NCBI GenBank assembly: GCA_023398815.1
Contig: JAEWRW010000026.1
Coordinates: 186,001 to 250,000 of the forward strand
Direction: 5' to 3'
Length of the DNA stretch: 64,000 nucleotides
Source: Bacillota bacterium
Lineage (GTDB): Bacteria > Bacillota > Clostridia > Christensenellales > UMGS416
Made by a program: the position numbers and the translations under genes. Below are positions 41,261 through 50,636 of this stretch, in pieces (the first letter of the stretch is position 1; each line of letters opens with the position of its first letter). The notes under the pieces were generated by a model. The model had not been told where the DNA came from, did not search any database, and worked only from the letters and a program-made list of their open reading frames with translations.

Positions 41261-42311
41261 TTTCATGTAATCTCTCCACTGTTTGAATATAGAGTGGTTC
41301 GTCCGCAAGGGGAGCATATTCCTTATCGATCAAAATACTTTGTGCAAGTATTTTTTTGATATAAGAAGTGTCCTTGGGTTCCGCCAACAGCCTATTAAAA
41401 ACAGGATTATTGGAATAATCATAACTAAGTTCAAGAATGCTTTCTACATATGCGTCCAAATAACTTAGTGCCTTTTGCTTATCTCCCTGTGAAGCAAGGA
41501 TTTTTATCATATCCGGGTAAGCAATTTCTGCTTTTATGCCAAATAGCTTTGTCATTTCATAGTTTATCTTTGCAAGGGTATAGGCTGTGTCTATATCCTC
41601 ATTCTCCCTGGCATACGCGCATAGAACGCCTAAAGACTGGCTTATTCTGGGGATATATCTCCTGATGTTCTCTTGTGTCAATTTCATCGCCTCATCCTGT
41701 TCTCCACGTAAAGCATGAATCGATGGATAGAGAAAATCAGGGGCTACTTTTGCTTTTGGCAAACTATCCAATAATTCTTGCGCTCGGCCAAGTTCGTTAA
41801 GCATTGTATAGAATCCGAACAAAATAATCGTTGCATGGTAAGAAAACTTTGGGTGACCGCTCGACAATACTTCTTCGTAAATGTTAGCGGATTGTCGGTA
41901 ATAGTTCATAATTTCTTCTTGTCCAATATTGGGTTTCATTAGCAAAAAACTTTGGAACAGATTACCAAGATAGAACTTTAGTGGAATGCTGTTGGGGTAC
42001 TCCTGCAAGAGATTTTGACAATAGTTCCATCCGCTTTCAAAACCATCCGTTTCGTAAGTCCTTGCCGCCTTTTTTGTAAGCTCGCTCACATCATCAGATG
42101 ATAGCTCGTTTTGATAGGAAAGCAGTTCATCTACCGTAGTGTTCAAAGCACGAGCGATAGGAGAAAGCAAAGTAATGTCCGGATAAGTTGTTCCAGTCTC
42201 CCACTTGCTCACCGCGGGAGTTGAAACACCCACAGCATTCGCAAGCTGTTCTTGTGTCCATGATTTTTCCCTTCGTTTAGTGGTGATGACATCACCAATA
42301 TTTAACTCCAT
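41214..42311 (-). CDS. XRE-family regulator with C-terminal TPR repeats
   Basis: A 365-aa protein. The N-terminal helix-turn-helix (about residues 5-62, TQEQLANAVGVSTPAVSKWE) is followed by a helical TPR-like domain, an architecture shared with quorum-peptide-responsive regulators. The coding sequence is strikingly AT-rich compared with its neighbours. The last 15 residues (AAPPAPHWRGRRG at the end) are instead GC-rich and are read antisense through the end of bcp, so the native 3' end has probably been lost. Promoter TTGTTT-N17-TAAAAT and GGAGAG ribosome-binding site are present. Probably horizontally acquired. Confidence 0.85.
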   Translation of the reverse strand: MELNIGDVITTKRREKSWTQEQLANAVGVSTPAVSKWETGTTYPDITLLSPIARALNTTVDELLSYQNELSSDDVSELTKKAARTYETDGFESGWNYCQNLLQEYPNSIPLKFYLGNLFQSFLLMKPNIGQEEIMNYYRQSANIYEEVLSSGHPKFSYHATIILFGFYTMLNELGRAQELLDSLPKAKVAPDFLYPSIHALRGEQDEAMKLTQENIRRYIPRISQSLGVLCAYARENEDIDTAYTLAKINYEMTKLFGIKAEIAYPDMIKILASQGDKQKALSYLDAYVESILELSYDYSNNPVFNRLLAEPKDTSYIKKILAQSILIDKEYAPLADEPLYIQTVERLHEITAAPPAPHWRGRRG

Positions 42312-42354
42312 ACAATTCTCTCCTTACAGGGCGACCGATTTCCTAGCTACCTCT

Positions 42355-42383
42355 ATTTTAGTATTGTAATGGCGCAGAAACAA
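42355..42383 (-). promoter_or_regulatory. Promoter of the HTH-TPR gene
   Basis: Minus strand: TTGTTT, 17-nt spacer, TAAAAT. The AT-rich DNA upstream (to about 42480) shows no other gene. Further on lie two inverted repeats: GCTCAAAGC/GCTTTGAGC near 42513-42537 and GCGGCAGGGC/GCCCTGCCGC near 42552-42575. The latter probably ends the SASP transcript. Confidence 0.6.
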
Positions 42384-42603
42384 TGGACGCTCATTTAACG
42401 TAAAGGCAGAAATTATTAACCGTTGGGAAACGTACTTTTACATTACCAACCTGTTGGCTGTGTATTTCATTGTATTTGATGTTTGCTCCCTTATGGACAC
42501 TGTCCAATTCGCTCAAAGCGCGAATGTGCTTTGAGCGACCGCATGAGGGAAGCGGCAGGGCGTGTGCCCTGCCGCAATTGGTGTTTCCAGCCTTTGCCTT
42601 GGG

Positions 42604-42804
42604 TTAGGACTGGGGTCCCGCCAAGCCTTGTTGGTATTGGCGGATCATTCGTTTGACCATTTCTCCGCCGACCGAGCCTGCCTGACGTGACGTGAGGTCG
42701 CCGTTGCTGCCCCGGTTAAATTTGACGTTGAGCGAAGAGGCGACCTCCTGCTTCATGTCTTCCAGGGCTTTCTCCACTCCCGGCACCAGTTTCCTGTTTG
42801 CCAA
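42604..42804 (-). CDS. Alpha/beta-type small acid-soluble spore protein
   Basis: A 66-aa DNA-binding spore protein that saturates spore DNA. It has the germination-protease site region MKQEVASSLNVKF (cleavage after Glu) and the C-terminal signature LTSRQAGSVGGEMVKRMI. TTG start with AAGGGGTGAT upstream. It follows the second SASP gene by 42 nt and is probably co-transcribed. Confidence 0.93.
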   Translation of the reverse strand: MANRKLVPGVEKALEDMKQEVASSLNVKFNRGSNGDLTSRQAGSVGGEMVKRMIRQYQQGLAGPQS

Positions 42805-42846
42805 TCAAATCACCCCTTGAAGTTCTGAGTTCAAGCCAACTGCGTG

Positions 42847-43068
42847 TTAGCGGGTCTGGGTACCGGACTGGCCGCTGATGCTCTGCTCATACTGCTGAAT
42901 CATCCGCTTCACCATTTCGCCACCGACGCTGCCGTTTTGGCGGGAAGTCAGGTCGCCGTTGTAGCCGTTCTTCAGGTTGATGCCGAAGGACGTCGCGATC
43001 TCGTACTTCATGTTGTCCATCGCCTGCTGAGCCTGCGGGACAAGCTTCCTGTTTCTGCTGTTAGCCAT
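42847..43068 (-). CDS. Alpha/beta-type small acid-soluble spore protein
   Basis: A 73-aa SASP: RNRKLVPQAQQAMDNMKYE, the protease site YEIATSFGI, and NGDLTSRQNGSVGGEMVKRM. ATG chosen with AAGGAGGTG 7 nt upstream; an in-frame GTG lies inside that Shine-Dalgarno sequence. A sigma-G-like promoter precedes it, consistent with forespore expression. Confidence 0.95.
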   Translation of the reverse strand: MANSRNRKLVPQAQQAMDNMKYEIATSFGINLKNGYNGDLTSRQNGSVGGEMVKRMIQQYEQSISGQSGTQTR

Positions 43069-43120
43069 TGAATTCACCTCCTTTTTCGTGCCTGGTACTA
43101 CTATTTCCCCACAGTTTCTT

Positions 43121-43150
43121 TATAATCGTGGAAAAAAAAGCCGAACATTC
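43121..43150 (-). promoter_or_regulatory. Sigma-G-like promoter of the SASP genes
   Basis: Minus strand GAATG (fits the -35 gHATR), 18-nt spacer, GATTATA (six of seven match CATWMTA). The spacing and the target genes agree with forespore sigma-G. Confidence 0.55.
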
Positions 43151-43201
43151 GACCCTTTGGTAACCGACGGTGATGCGCATAAAACGGCGCAACATTGGCC
43201 G

Positions 43202-43236
43202 AATAAACAACGCCGCGCCGGTTGGCCGGCGCGGCG
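43202..43236 (-). terminator. Terminator of gltX
   Basis: CGCCGCGCCGG/CCGGCGCGGCG with a 4-nt loop. The minus strand continues TTGTTTATT. Confidence 0.9.
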
Positions 43237-43272
43237 CGGTGATGCGAATAGGCTTTGCTGTCCTTCGTGGAC

Positions 43273-44727
43273 TTATTCCAGGGCCGCCAGCGACTGCTTG
43301 AGGCGGCGAAGCGTCTCCTCCCGCCCCAAGAGCGCGGCGATCTCAAACGCGCCGCCGGGCGTGCTCTCCCGCCCGGAGATGGCAATGCGCAGCGGCCAAA
43401 GCATGACGCCGTTCTTGACACCCAGCGCCCCAATGCGCGCCATCACAGCGTCGTGCAAGCCGGCCTCGGTCCAATCGGTCAGACCCTCCAGCACTGGCAA
43501 AATGGCTATCAGCATGTCCTTGGCCACCGCCGGGTTGGTTTTCATCTTCTTATTCTCATAGAGTGCCGGGTCGAAGGCAGGCATCTCGGTCAAGAAGTCC
43601 ACCTTAGCTGCCAGTTCACCCAGCACCTCCGCTCGGGGCTGCAGCAACTGCGCCAGGCGGCAGGTGTCGATGTGCTCCACGTCGACGGCTTCGCGAATCC
43701 ACGGCAAGATGGTGTCGTGGAACATCTCCTCGTCCATTGCCCGCAGATACTCGGCGTTGAACCAACGAAGCTTGTCCAGGGAGAACGTCGCCGGCGATTT
43801 ACTGAGGCCGTCCAGCGAGAAGGCCTGCTCCAACTCCGCCAAGGAAAAGATCTCCTGTGTCGTGCCCGGGTTCCAGCCCAACAGGGCGATGTAGTTGACG
43901 ATGGCATCTTTGAGGTAGCCTGCCTTCAGCAAATCTTCAAAGGACGGGTCCCCCTTGCGCTTGGAAAGCTTCCGCCGTGCGCCGTCAGCGATGATCTCGA
44001 TGAGCGGCAGGTGAATGTATTTGGGAACCTCCCACCCGAAGGCGCGGTACAGGTGGTTGTATTTGGGAGTGGAACTGAGGTACTCGGTGCCACGCAGCAC
44101 ATGGGTGATTCCCATCAGATGGTCGTCGATGACGTTGGCAAAGTTGTAGGTCGGCATGCCGTCGCTCTTGAGGAGGATGGTGTCATCCAGAGAGGCATAG
44201 TCCGCCTCGATGTGCCCAAAGATCTCATCGTCAAAGTCAGCACGGCCTTCCGTCGGCATATTCTGGCGGATGACATAGGGTTCGCCCGCGGCGATGCGAC
44301 GGTCAATCTCCTCCTGTGGCAGGTGCAGGCAATGCTTGTCGTACTTGAACGTCTCGCCCCGGGCCTCGTGTTCGGCGCGCAGGTCGTCCAGACGCTCCTT
44401 GCTGCAGAAGCAGTAGTATGCCCCGCCCCGGCGCACCAGTTCCTGGGCGTGGGGCAGGTAGAGGTGCTTACGTTCGCTCTGCACATAGGGGCCGTAGTCG
44501 CCGCCGACGCCCGGGCCCTCATCCCAATGGATGCCCACCATCTTCAGTGAGCGGTAGATGACCTCCATGGCGTCATCCACCTGGCGCGCCTGATCGGTGT
44601 CCTCCACCCGCAGGACAAACGTGCCATGCTGACTGCGGGCAAACAGATACTCAAACAGCGCGGTGCGCAGGTTGCCGATGTGCATGTACCCCGTGGGGCT
44701 GGGCGCGAAGCGGGTACGCATTGTCAT
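43273..44727 (-). CDS. gltX: Glutamyl-tRNA synthetase
   Basis: A 484-aa class I synthetase. The signature RFAPSPTGYMHIGN (HIGH equivalent) is at the N-terminus, RVEDTDQAR near 43, GMPTYNFANVIDDH near 190, and KMSKS equivalent KLSKRKGD near 240. An anticodon-binding helical domain forms the C-terminal third. ATG chosen so that AAGGTG stands 6 nt upstream; an ATG 6 nt earlier abuts that sequence. It follows glnS by 30 nt, so the two synthetases are probably one operon. Confidence 0.95.
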   Translation of the reverse strand: MTMRTRFAPSPTGYMHIGNLRTALFEYLFARSQHGTFVLRVEDTDQARQVDDAMEVIYRSLKMVGIHWDEGPGVGGDYGPYVQSERKHLYLPHAQELVRRGGAYYCFCSKERLDDLRAEHEARGETFKYDKHCLHLPQEEIDRRIAAGEPYVIRQNMPTEGRADFDDEIFGHIEADYASLDDTILLKSDGMPTYNFANVIDDHLMGITHVLRGTEYLSSTPKYNHLYRAFGWEVPKYIHLPLIEIIADGARRKLSKRKGDPSFEDLLKAGYLKDAIVNYIALLGWNPGTTQEIFSLAELEQAFSLDGLSKSPATFSLDKLRWFNAEYLRAMDEEMFHDTILPWIREAVDVEHIDTCRLAQLLQPRAEVLGELAAKVDFLTEMPAFDPALYENKKMKTNPAVAKDMLIAILPVLEGLTDWTEAGLHDAVMARIGALGVKNGVMLWPLRIAISGRESTPGGAFEIAALLGREETLRRLKQSLAALE

Positions 44728-44757
44728 ATTCATCACCTTCGGTTCAGATTTGATGGC

Positions 44758-46443
<1,686 letters not shown>

Positions 46444-46473
46444 GCCAATCCCCCCGCGTTTGCGTTTCCAATG

Positions 46474-46502
46474 ATCTTACCACAAAGGCCGGCATCCCAC
46501 AA
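46474..46502 (-). promoter_or_regulatory. Promoter of glnS-gltX
   Basis: Minus strand: TTGTGG, 17-nt spacer, TAAGAT preceded by TGG. No T-box leader is present. Confidence 0.65.
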
Positions 46503-46536
46503 TCTTTGCCAGGTGCCGCCTGTTGTCTACACGGCC

Positions 46537-46565
46537 TTGCATTTTGCCCCCTGCCATGCTACAAG
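46537..46565 (+). promoter_or_regulatory. Promoter of the MFS transporter gene
   Basis: TTGCAT, 17-nt spacer, TACAAG preceded by TGC, divergent from the glnS promoter. Confidence 0.55.
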
Positions 46566-46616
46566 TAGTGCGGTACTCATATTTACAGATGCGGATGCCC
46601 TTCCGCCGGAGGAACC

Positions 46617-47822
46617 ATGCCCAAGGCAATCAAGCGACCCCAAGTTCTCATGTATGTGGTCAACGCCCTGTTCTGGATGACGGTCTACATCTACGTGCCG
46701 CAGTTCTCGGCCTACACCAAGAACGAGATCGGCGCGACGGCGGCCTTTGTGGGGCTCATCGCCGGTTCCTATGGCATCACGCAGATGCTGCTGCGGCTGC
46801 CACTGGGCATCCTCTCAGACCGGTTACGCCGCCGCAAGCCCTTCATTCTCGGGGGCATTGCCGCCGGTGGATTGAGTTCGCTCCTCATGTTCTGCTTCCC
46901 GCTGTCGCCCACCATGCTCTTTGTGGGGCGGCTCATCGCAGGGCTGGCGGCCTGCGCGTATGTGCAGATCTCCATCCTCTTCTCCAGCTACTTTGAGGGT
47001 ACAACCCACTCCATGGGCTTTGTGGAGGGTTCCTCGGCCACGGGGCAGCTCATTGCCATGCTGGTGGGCGGGGTCATCGCCGGCACCATCGGGTATCGGT
47101 ACAGCTTCCTCGCCTCGGCGCTGGTGGCGCTGCCGGGGCTGGCGCTGGCAGCCTTCGCCACCGAGAGCCGTAAGGAACGCCAGGGCTTCCGCCTGAAGGA
47201 CGTGGTGGGGACGCTGACCGACCGCAACCTCATCGTGGCGGCGGTGCTGGCCATCGCCGCCCAGGCCATTAACTTTGCCAAGGCGTTTACCTTTGCCCCG
47301 CTGGCGGCGGCGTCGCTGGCGGTGCCCACCACCCAGGGGGAGCTCAGCATCATGACGATCTGCTTCATGCTGCCCACGGCCATCTTCGGCCCGCTGGTGG
47401 CGGGCCGCGTGCTGCCCCGCTTCGGCATGCGCCCGGTCGTCACCACTGGCTTCGCGCTGCACATTCTGGCCTGCGCGCTGGTGCCCTTCTCAGGCACCAT
47501 TGGCCTGCTCTACACGAGCCAGCTGCTCACAGGGCTTGGCAACTCCCTATCCTTCCCGTCGCTCATGAGCCTCTCGGTCTCCCGCCTGCCGGATGAGAAG
47601 CGTGCCACCGCCATGGGCTTCTACCAGGCGGTCTATGGTCTTGGCATATTCGCCGGGCCGTGGCTGGCGGGGCTGCTGGTCGATTGGTTCCCGGCCTTCC
47701 AGTACAATGCGGCGTTCCTGTTCACGGCCGTGCTGGCGGGGCTGGCGGCGGTCGCCTCGGCCACGTTCATCCCTTCGGGCATCGGCCGCAAGGCTTGTAC
47801 CACCATCCCAACCGCCGACTGA
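46617..47822 (+). CDS. Major facilitator superfamily transporter
   Basis: A 401-aa membrane protein with twelve predicted helices. The loop between helices 2 and 3 has the MFS motif GILSDRLRRRKPFILGG near residue 63, and the second half has an equivalent GRVLPRFGMRPVVTTG near 262. It resembles drug/proton antiporters and sugar exporters of the MFS_1 group. CGGAGGAACC precedes the ATG. Substrate unknown; placement before an Eis-like acetyltransferase is not informative, as that gene has its own promoter. Confidence 0.9.
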   Translation: MPKAIKRPQVLMYVVNALFWMTVYIYVPQFSAYTKNEIGATAAFVGLIAGSYGITQMLLRLPLGILSDRLRRRKPFILGGIAAGGLSSLLMFCFPLSPTMLFVGRLIAGLAACAYVQISILFSSYFEGTTHSMGFVEGSSATGQLIAMLVGGVIAGTIGYRYSFLASALVALPGLALAAFATESRKERQGFRLKDVVGTLTDRNLIVAAVLAIAAQAINFAKAFTFAPLAAASLAVPTTQGELSIMTICFMLPTAIFGPLVAGRVLPRFGMRPVVTTGFALHILACALVPFSGTIGLLYTSQLLTGLGNSLSFPSLMSLSVSRLPDEKRATAMGFYQAVYGLGIFAGPWLAGLLVDWFPAFQYNAAFLFTAVLAGLAAVASATFIPSGIGRKACTTIPTAD

Positions 47823-47844
47823 ACCGCCTAACAGGATTTCCCCA

Positions 47845-47873
47845 TTGTGGGGCTCGGCCCCAATTTGTATAAT
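47845..47873 (+). promoter_or_regulatory. Promoter of the Eis-like gene, overlapping a hairpin
   Basis: TTGTGG, 17-nt spacer, TATAAT. The spacer contains the stem GGGGC-TCG-GCCCC, which may also help end the MFS transcript. Confidence 0.65.
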
Positions 47874-47905
47874 GGAACCATCATACAAACGCGAGAGGTG
47901 GCACC

Positions 47906-49111
47906 ATGGAGTACAGACCGATCCGCAAGGAGGAACGCGCCCGCCTCAATGAGCTGCAGGCGATGAGTTTCTTCTTCCCCATCGACCGCAAGGAGCAAGC
48001 CGAACGCCTGGAAAAGGACGACACCCTGTGGCGCAGCGGCTGGGCGGCAATCGACGAGCAAGGGCACATGCACGCTGGCATGGAGCTCATTCCCTTCGAC
48101 GTGTGGTTTGACGGCCACAGTGTGGGCATGGGCGGCATTGGCGGTGTTGCCAGCCTGGTGGAGGACCGCCGCGGCGGCAACATCCGCAAGCTCTTTGAGG
48201 CCATCATGGACACCATGTGGGAGCGGGGCGATGTGTTCTCTTACCTGTATCCGTTCTCCCATGAGTATTACCGCAAGTTCGGTTACGAGATCTGCAATGC
48301 CACGTACAAGATCAAGGCCCCCATCACGCCGCTCCTGGCCTATTCACGCCCCGGACGGGTGGAGATGTTTGTGCCTGGCGAGGACGGCACCGACCCCGGC
48401 CCCATCGTGGAGCTGTACAATGAATTTGCCAGCCGCCACAACCTGGCCGTGGACCGCGAGGGCTGGCGCTGGCGCGGCGTGCTGGAGCATGACCCCATCA
48501 ACGCCAACCGCCGCACCTATGTGTGGTACGACGAGAGTGACAAGCCCGTGGCCTACTGCATCCTGACCTTCCCCAAGCCGCTGGAGGGCAACCGCACTGA
48601 CGTCGTGCTGCAGGAGGCCGCCTGGTTGGATCGGGAGTCCCTCTATGCCCTGCTGGGCTTTGTGGGGCGCTACAGCGGCAACCTCAAGACACTGGTGTGG
48701 GCCATGCCCCAGAGCGTCTCTCCCGAGCTTTTCTGGCCCGAGCCATGGGAGGTGCAGGTGGAGCGCAACTTCACTGGCATGAACCGCGTCGTCAACGTGC
48801 AGAAGGCACTGGAGCTGCTGCGCAAGCCCGCCGGCAGCGGCGCGGTGCGCATCGCCGTCAACGACACCTTTCTCCCCCGCAACACCGGCATCTATGAGGT
48901 GGCCTGGCAGGATGGCGAGGGCGAAGTGAAGCGCGTGGAAGGCGGCGCCGCCGACCTGGAGTGCCCGGTGCACGCCCTGGCGCAGCTGGTCACCGGCTTC
49001 CTGCCCTTCGGGCAGATCGCCCTGCGGCAGGACGTCACCGTGCGGGACAAGGCCGCCGACCTCAACCGGCTGTTCCCCAAAAAGGATCTCTATCTCCCAG
49101 ATTACTTCTAA
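47906..49111 (+). CDS. Eis-family N-acetyltransferase
   Basis: A 401-aa protein with an N-terminal GNAT domain (VGMGGIGGVASLVEDRRGGNIRKL near residue 70 binds acetyl-CoA, and the YLYPFSHEYYRKFGYEI block near 115), a second degenerate GNAT domain and a sterol-carrier-like C-terminal domain. The chain ends in DYF, placing its carboxylate as in Eis enzymes. Family members acetylate amines, including aminoglycosides in Mycobacterium; the role here is unknown. GAGAGGTGG precedes the ATG. Confidence 0.9.
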   Translation: MEYRPIRKEERARLNELQAMSFFFPIDRKEQAERLEKDDTLWRSGWAAIDEQGHMHAGMELIPFDVWFDGHSVGMGGIGGVASLVEDRRGGNIRKLFEAIMDTMWERGDVFSYLYPFSHEYYRKFGYEICNATYKIKAPITPLLAYSRPGRVEMFVPGEDGTDPGPIVELYNEFASRHNLAVDREGWRWRGVLEHDPINANRRTYVWYDESDKPVAYCILTFPKPLEGNRTDVVLQEAAWLDRESLYALLGFVGRYSGNLKTLVWAMPQSVSPELFWPEPWEVQVERNFTGMNRVVNVQKALELLRKPAGSGAVRIAVNDTFLPRNTGIYEVAWQDGEGEVKRVEGGAADLECPVHALAQLVTGFLPFGQIALRQDVTVRDKAADLNRLFPKKDLYLPDYF

Positions 49112-49123
49112 GCCCAATAGTCA

Positions 49124-49153
49124 AGAGCCGGGACACATGTCCCGGCTCTTTTT
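49124..49153. terminator. Bidirectional terminator
   Basis: AGAGCCGGGACA/TGTCCCGGCTCT with TTTTT on the plus strand; it separates the convergent Eis-like and prs genes. Confidence 0.92.
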
Positions 49154-49177
49154 GTGTTGCTAACGCTGGTATGCTCC

Positions 49178-50125
49178 TCAGTCAAACAGCGAGCTCAACG
49201 ACTCCCGGTGGTGGATGATGTCGATGGCCTGGGCAAAGAGCGGCGCAATGGACACGGTCTTCACCTTCGGGCAGCTTTGGGTCACCGGGTTCTCCACCGT
49301 GTCGGTGATGAGCAGTTGCTCAATGGGGCTATCCACCAGGCGGGCAACGCCCTCCGGCCCCAGCAGGGCATGGGAGACGCAGGCCAGGATTCGGCTGGCC
49401 CCGCGGGCCTCCAACATTCGCGCTATCTCTATGAGGGTGCCGCAGGAGATGGTGAAGTCGTCGACGATCATCGCCGTCTTGCCCCGCACATCGCCGATGA
49501 GATCGAGCACCTGGGCCTTCTCGTCATGGGCCACGCGGGTCTTGTCGCCGATGGCCACGCCCACCCGCAGCCGGTCGGCATACATGCGGGCGTTCTTGGC
49601 AAAGCCCGCGTCCGGCGAAACGATGACGAGGTTGGGAAGGTTCATGCTCTCAATGGCGTCACACAGCGTGGGCAGGCCGTAGAGGTGATCGACCGGCTTC
49701 ATGAAGAACCCCTGAATCTGGGGGCTGTGCAAGTCCATCGTCACGATGCGATCCACGCCCTCGGCCTCCAGGCAGTCCGCACACACCCGCGCGCGGATGG
49801 ACACCCGCGGCTCGTCCTTCTTGTCGCCCTTGGCATAGCTGAAGTAGGGAATGATGGCCGTGATGGACCCGGCACTGGCGCGGCGGAAGGCGTCGATCCA
49901 GAACAACAGCTCCATGAAGTCGTCGTTGGGCGTGCGGCCGATGGTCTGGATGATGTAGACGTCCTTGTCGCGCACCTTCTCCTGCACGCGCACGAAGGTA
50001 TTGCCCTCAGAGAAGTGGTGCACATCGGCCTTGCCCAGCTCGATGCCTAGGATAGTGCTGATCTCCCCCGCCAACCGGCGGCTGGCGCTGCCGCCAAAGA
50101 TCTTGATGCCGTTTTCCCCGTTCAT
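49178..50125 (-). CDS. prs: Ribose-phosphate pyrophosphokinase
   Basis: A 315-aa enzyme making PRPP from ribose 5-phosphate and ATP. Landmarks: KIFGGSASRRLA at the N-terminus, IPYFSYAKGDKKDEPRVSIR near 92, DLHSPQIQGFF near 130, SPDAGFAKNA near 170, and the PRPP loop IVDDFTISCGTL near 223. The catalytic flexible loop (YAKGDKKDEP) and the PRPP loop differ from the usual YARQDRK and VDDMIDTAGT forms, so it belongs to a less common subgroup. GGGGAGGACACC precedes the ATG. Confidence 0.9.
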   Translation of the reverse strand: MNGENGIKIFGGSASRRLAGEISTILGIELGKADVHHFSEGNTFVRVQEKVRDKDVYIIQTIGRTPNDDFMELLFWIDAFRRASAGSITAIIPYFSYAKGDKKDEPRVSIRARVCADCLEAEGVDRIVTMDLHSPQIQGFFMKPVDHLYGLPTLCDAIESMNLPNLVIVSPDAGFAKNARMYADRLRVGVAIGDKTRVAHDEKAQVLDLIGDVRGKTAMIVDDFTISCGTLIEIARMLEARGASRILACVSHALLGPEGVARLVDSPIEQLLITDTVENPVTQSCPKVKTVSIAPLFAQAIDIIHHRESLSSLFD

Positions 50126-50150
50126 TGGTGTCCTCCCCTTCCTTTGTCAA

Positions 50151-50176
50151 AACAAAAGCACCGGGTTCCCGGTGCT
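50151..50176 (-). terminator. Terminator of the glycogen operon
   Basis: AGCACCGGG/CCCGGTGCT with the minus strand continuing TTTTGTTTTG, after the last gene (GNAT) of the operon. Confidence 0.9.
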
Positions 50177-50183
50177 CCTCTCC

Positions 50184-50636
50184 CTATTGGTTATGCTGCT
50201 CCCCTGCCAGCTTCATGGTATGCTTGAAGTGGCTCTTTTGGAACCCTCGGCGGCCATAGAAGGCGTTGGATGCCTCCCGCTTACGGTTGCAGCAGAGCTC
50301 TATTTGCAGACAGCCGCGGCGGCGTGCCTCCTCGCGCATCTCATCGATTAGCTGCGCACCCAAGCCTTTGCCCTGGTGGGCCGACGACACGATGAGCTCC
50401 TGCAGCTCGGCCACCGGGCCGCAATGGTGCAGCAGCCACTGCACATGCAGGCTCACAAAGCCAATGACCTCCCCATCCTCCTCGGCCACGCGGTAACAGA
50501 TGTTGGGGTCGCCCATGTTGCGGCGGTACACCGCCAGGAAGGGCTCCCGCTCAATGCTTTCGTCGCCGCCCTCCTCCAGCTCGCAGATGAGGCGGTAGAC
50601 GACCTCGGCGTCCTCCGGTCTTGCGTCACGAATCAT
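50184..50636 (-). CDS. GNAT-family N-acetyltransferase
   Basis: A 150-aa acetyltransferase starting MIRDARPEDAEVVYRLI, with the acetyl-CoA loop VSSAHQGKGLGAQLI near residue 83 and the C-terminal ASNAFYGRRGFQ. GGGAGGAACCGC precedes the ATG, which overlaps the end of the GH13 gene by 11 nt. It is the last gene of the glycogen operon. Whether it acts on a glycogen enzyme or a free metabolite is unknown. Confidence 0.9.
   Translation of the reverse strand: MIRDARPEDAEVVYRLICELEEGGDESIEREPFLAVYRRNMGDPNICYRVAEEDGEVIGFVSLHVQWLLHHCGPVAELQELIVSSAHQGKGLGAQLIDEMREEARRRGCLQIELCCNRKREASNAFYGRRGFQKSHFKHTMKLAGEQHNQ

Noticed and set aside
46444..46616. T-box leader before glnS
   Set aside because: No T-box sequence or terminator is present between promoter and gene; a short ordinary leader is predicted.
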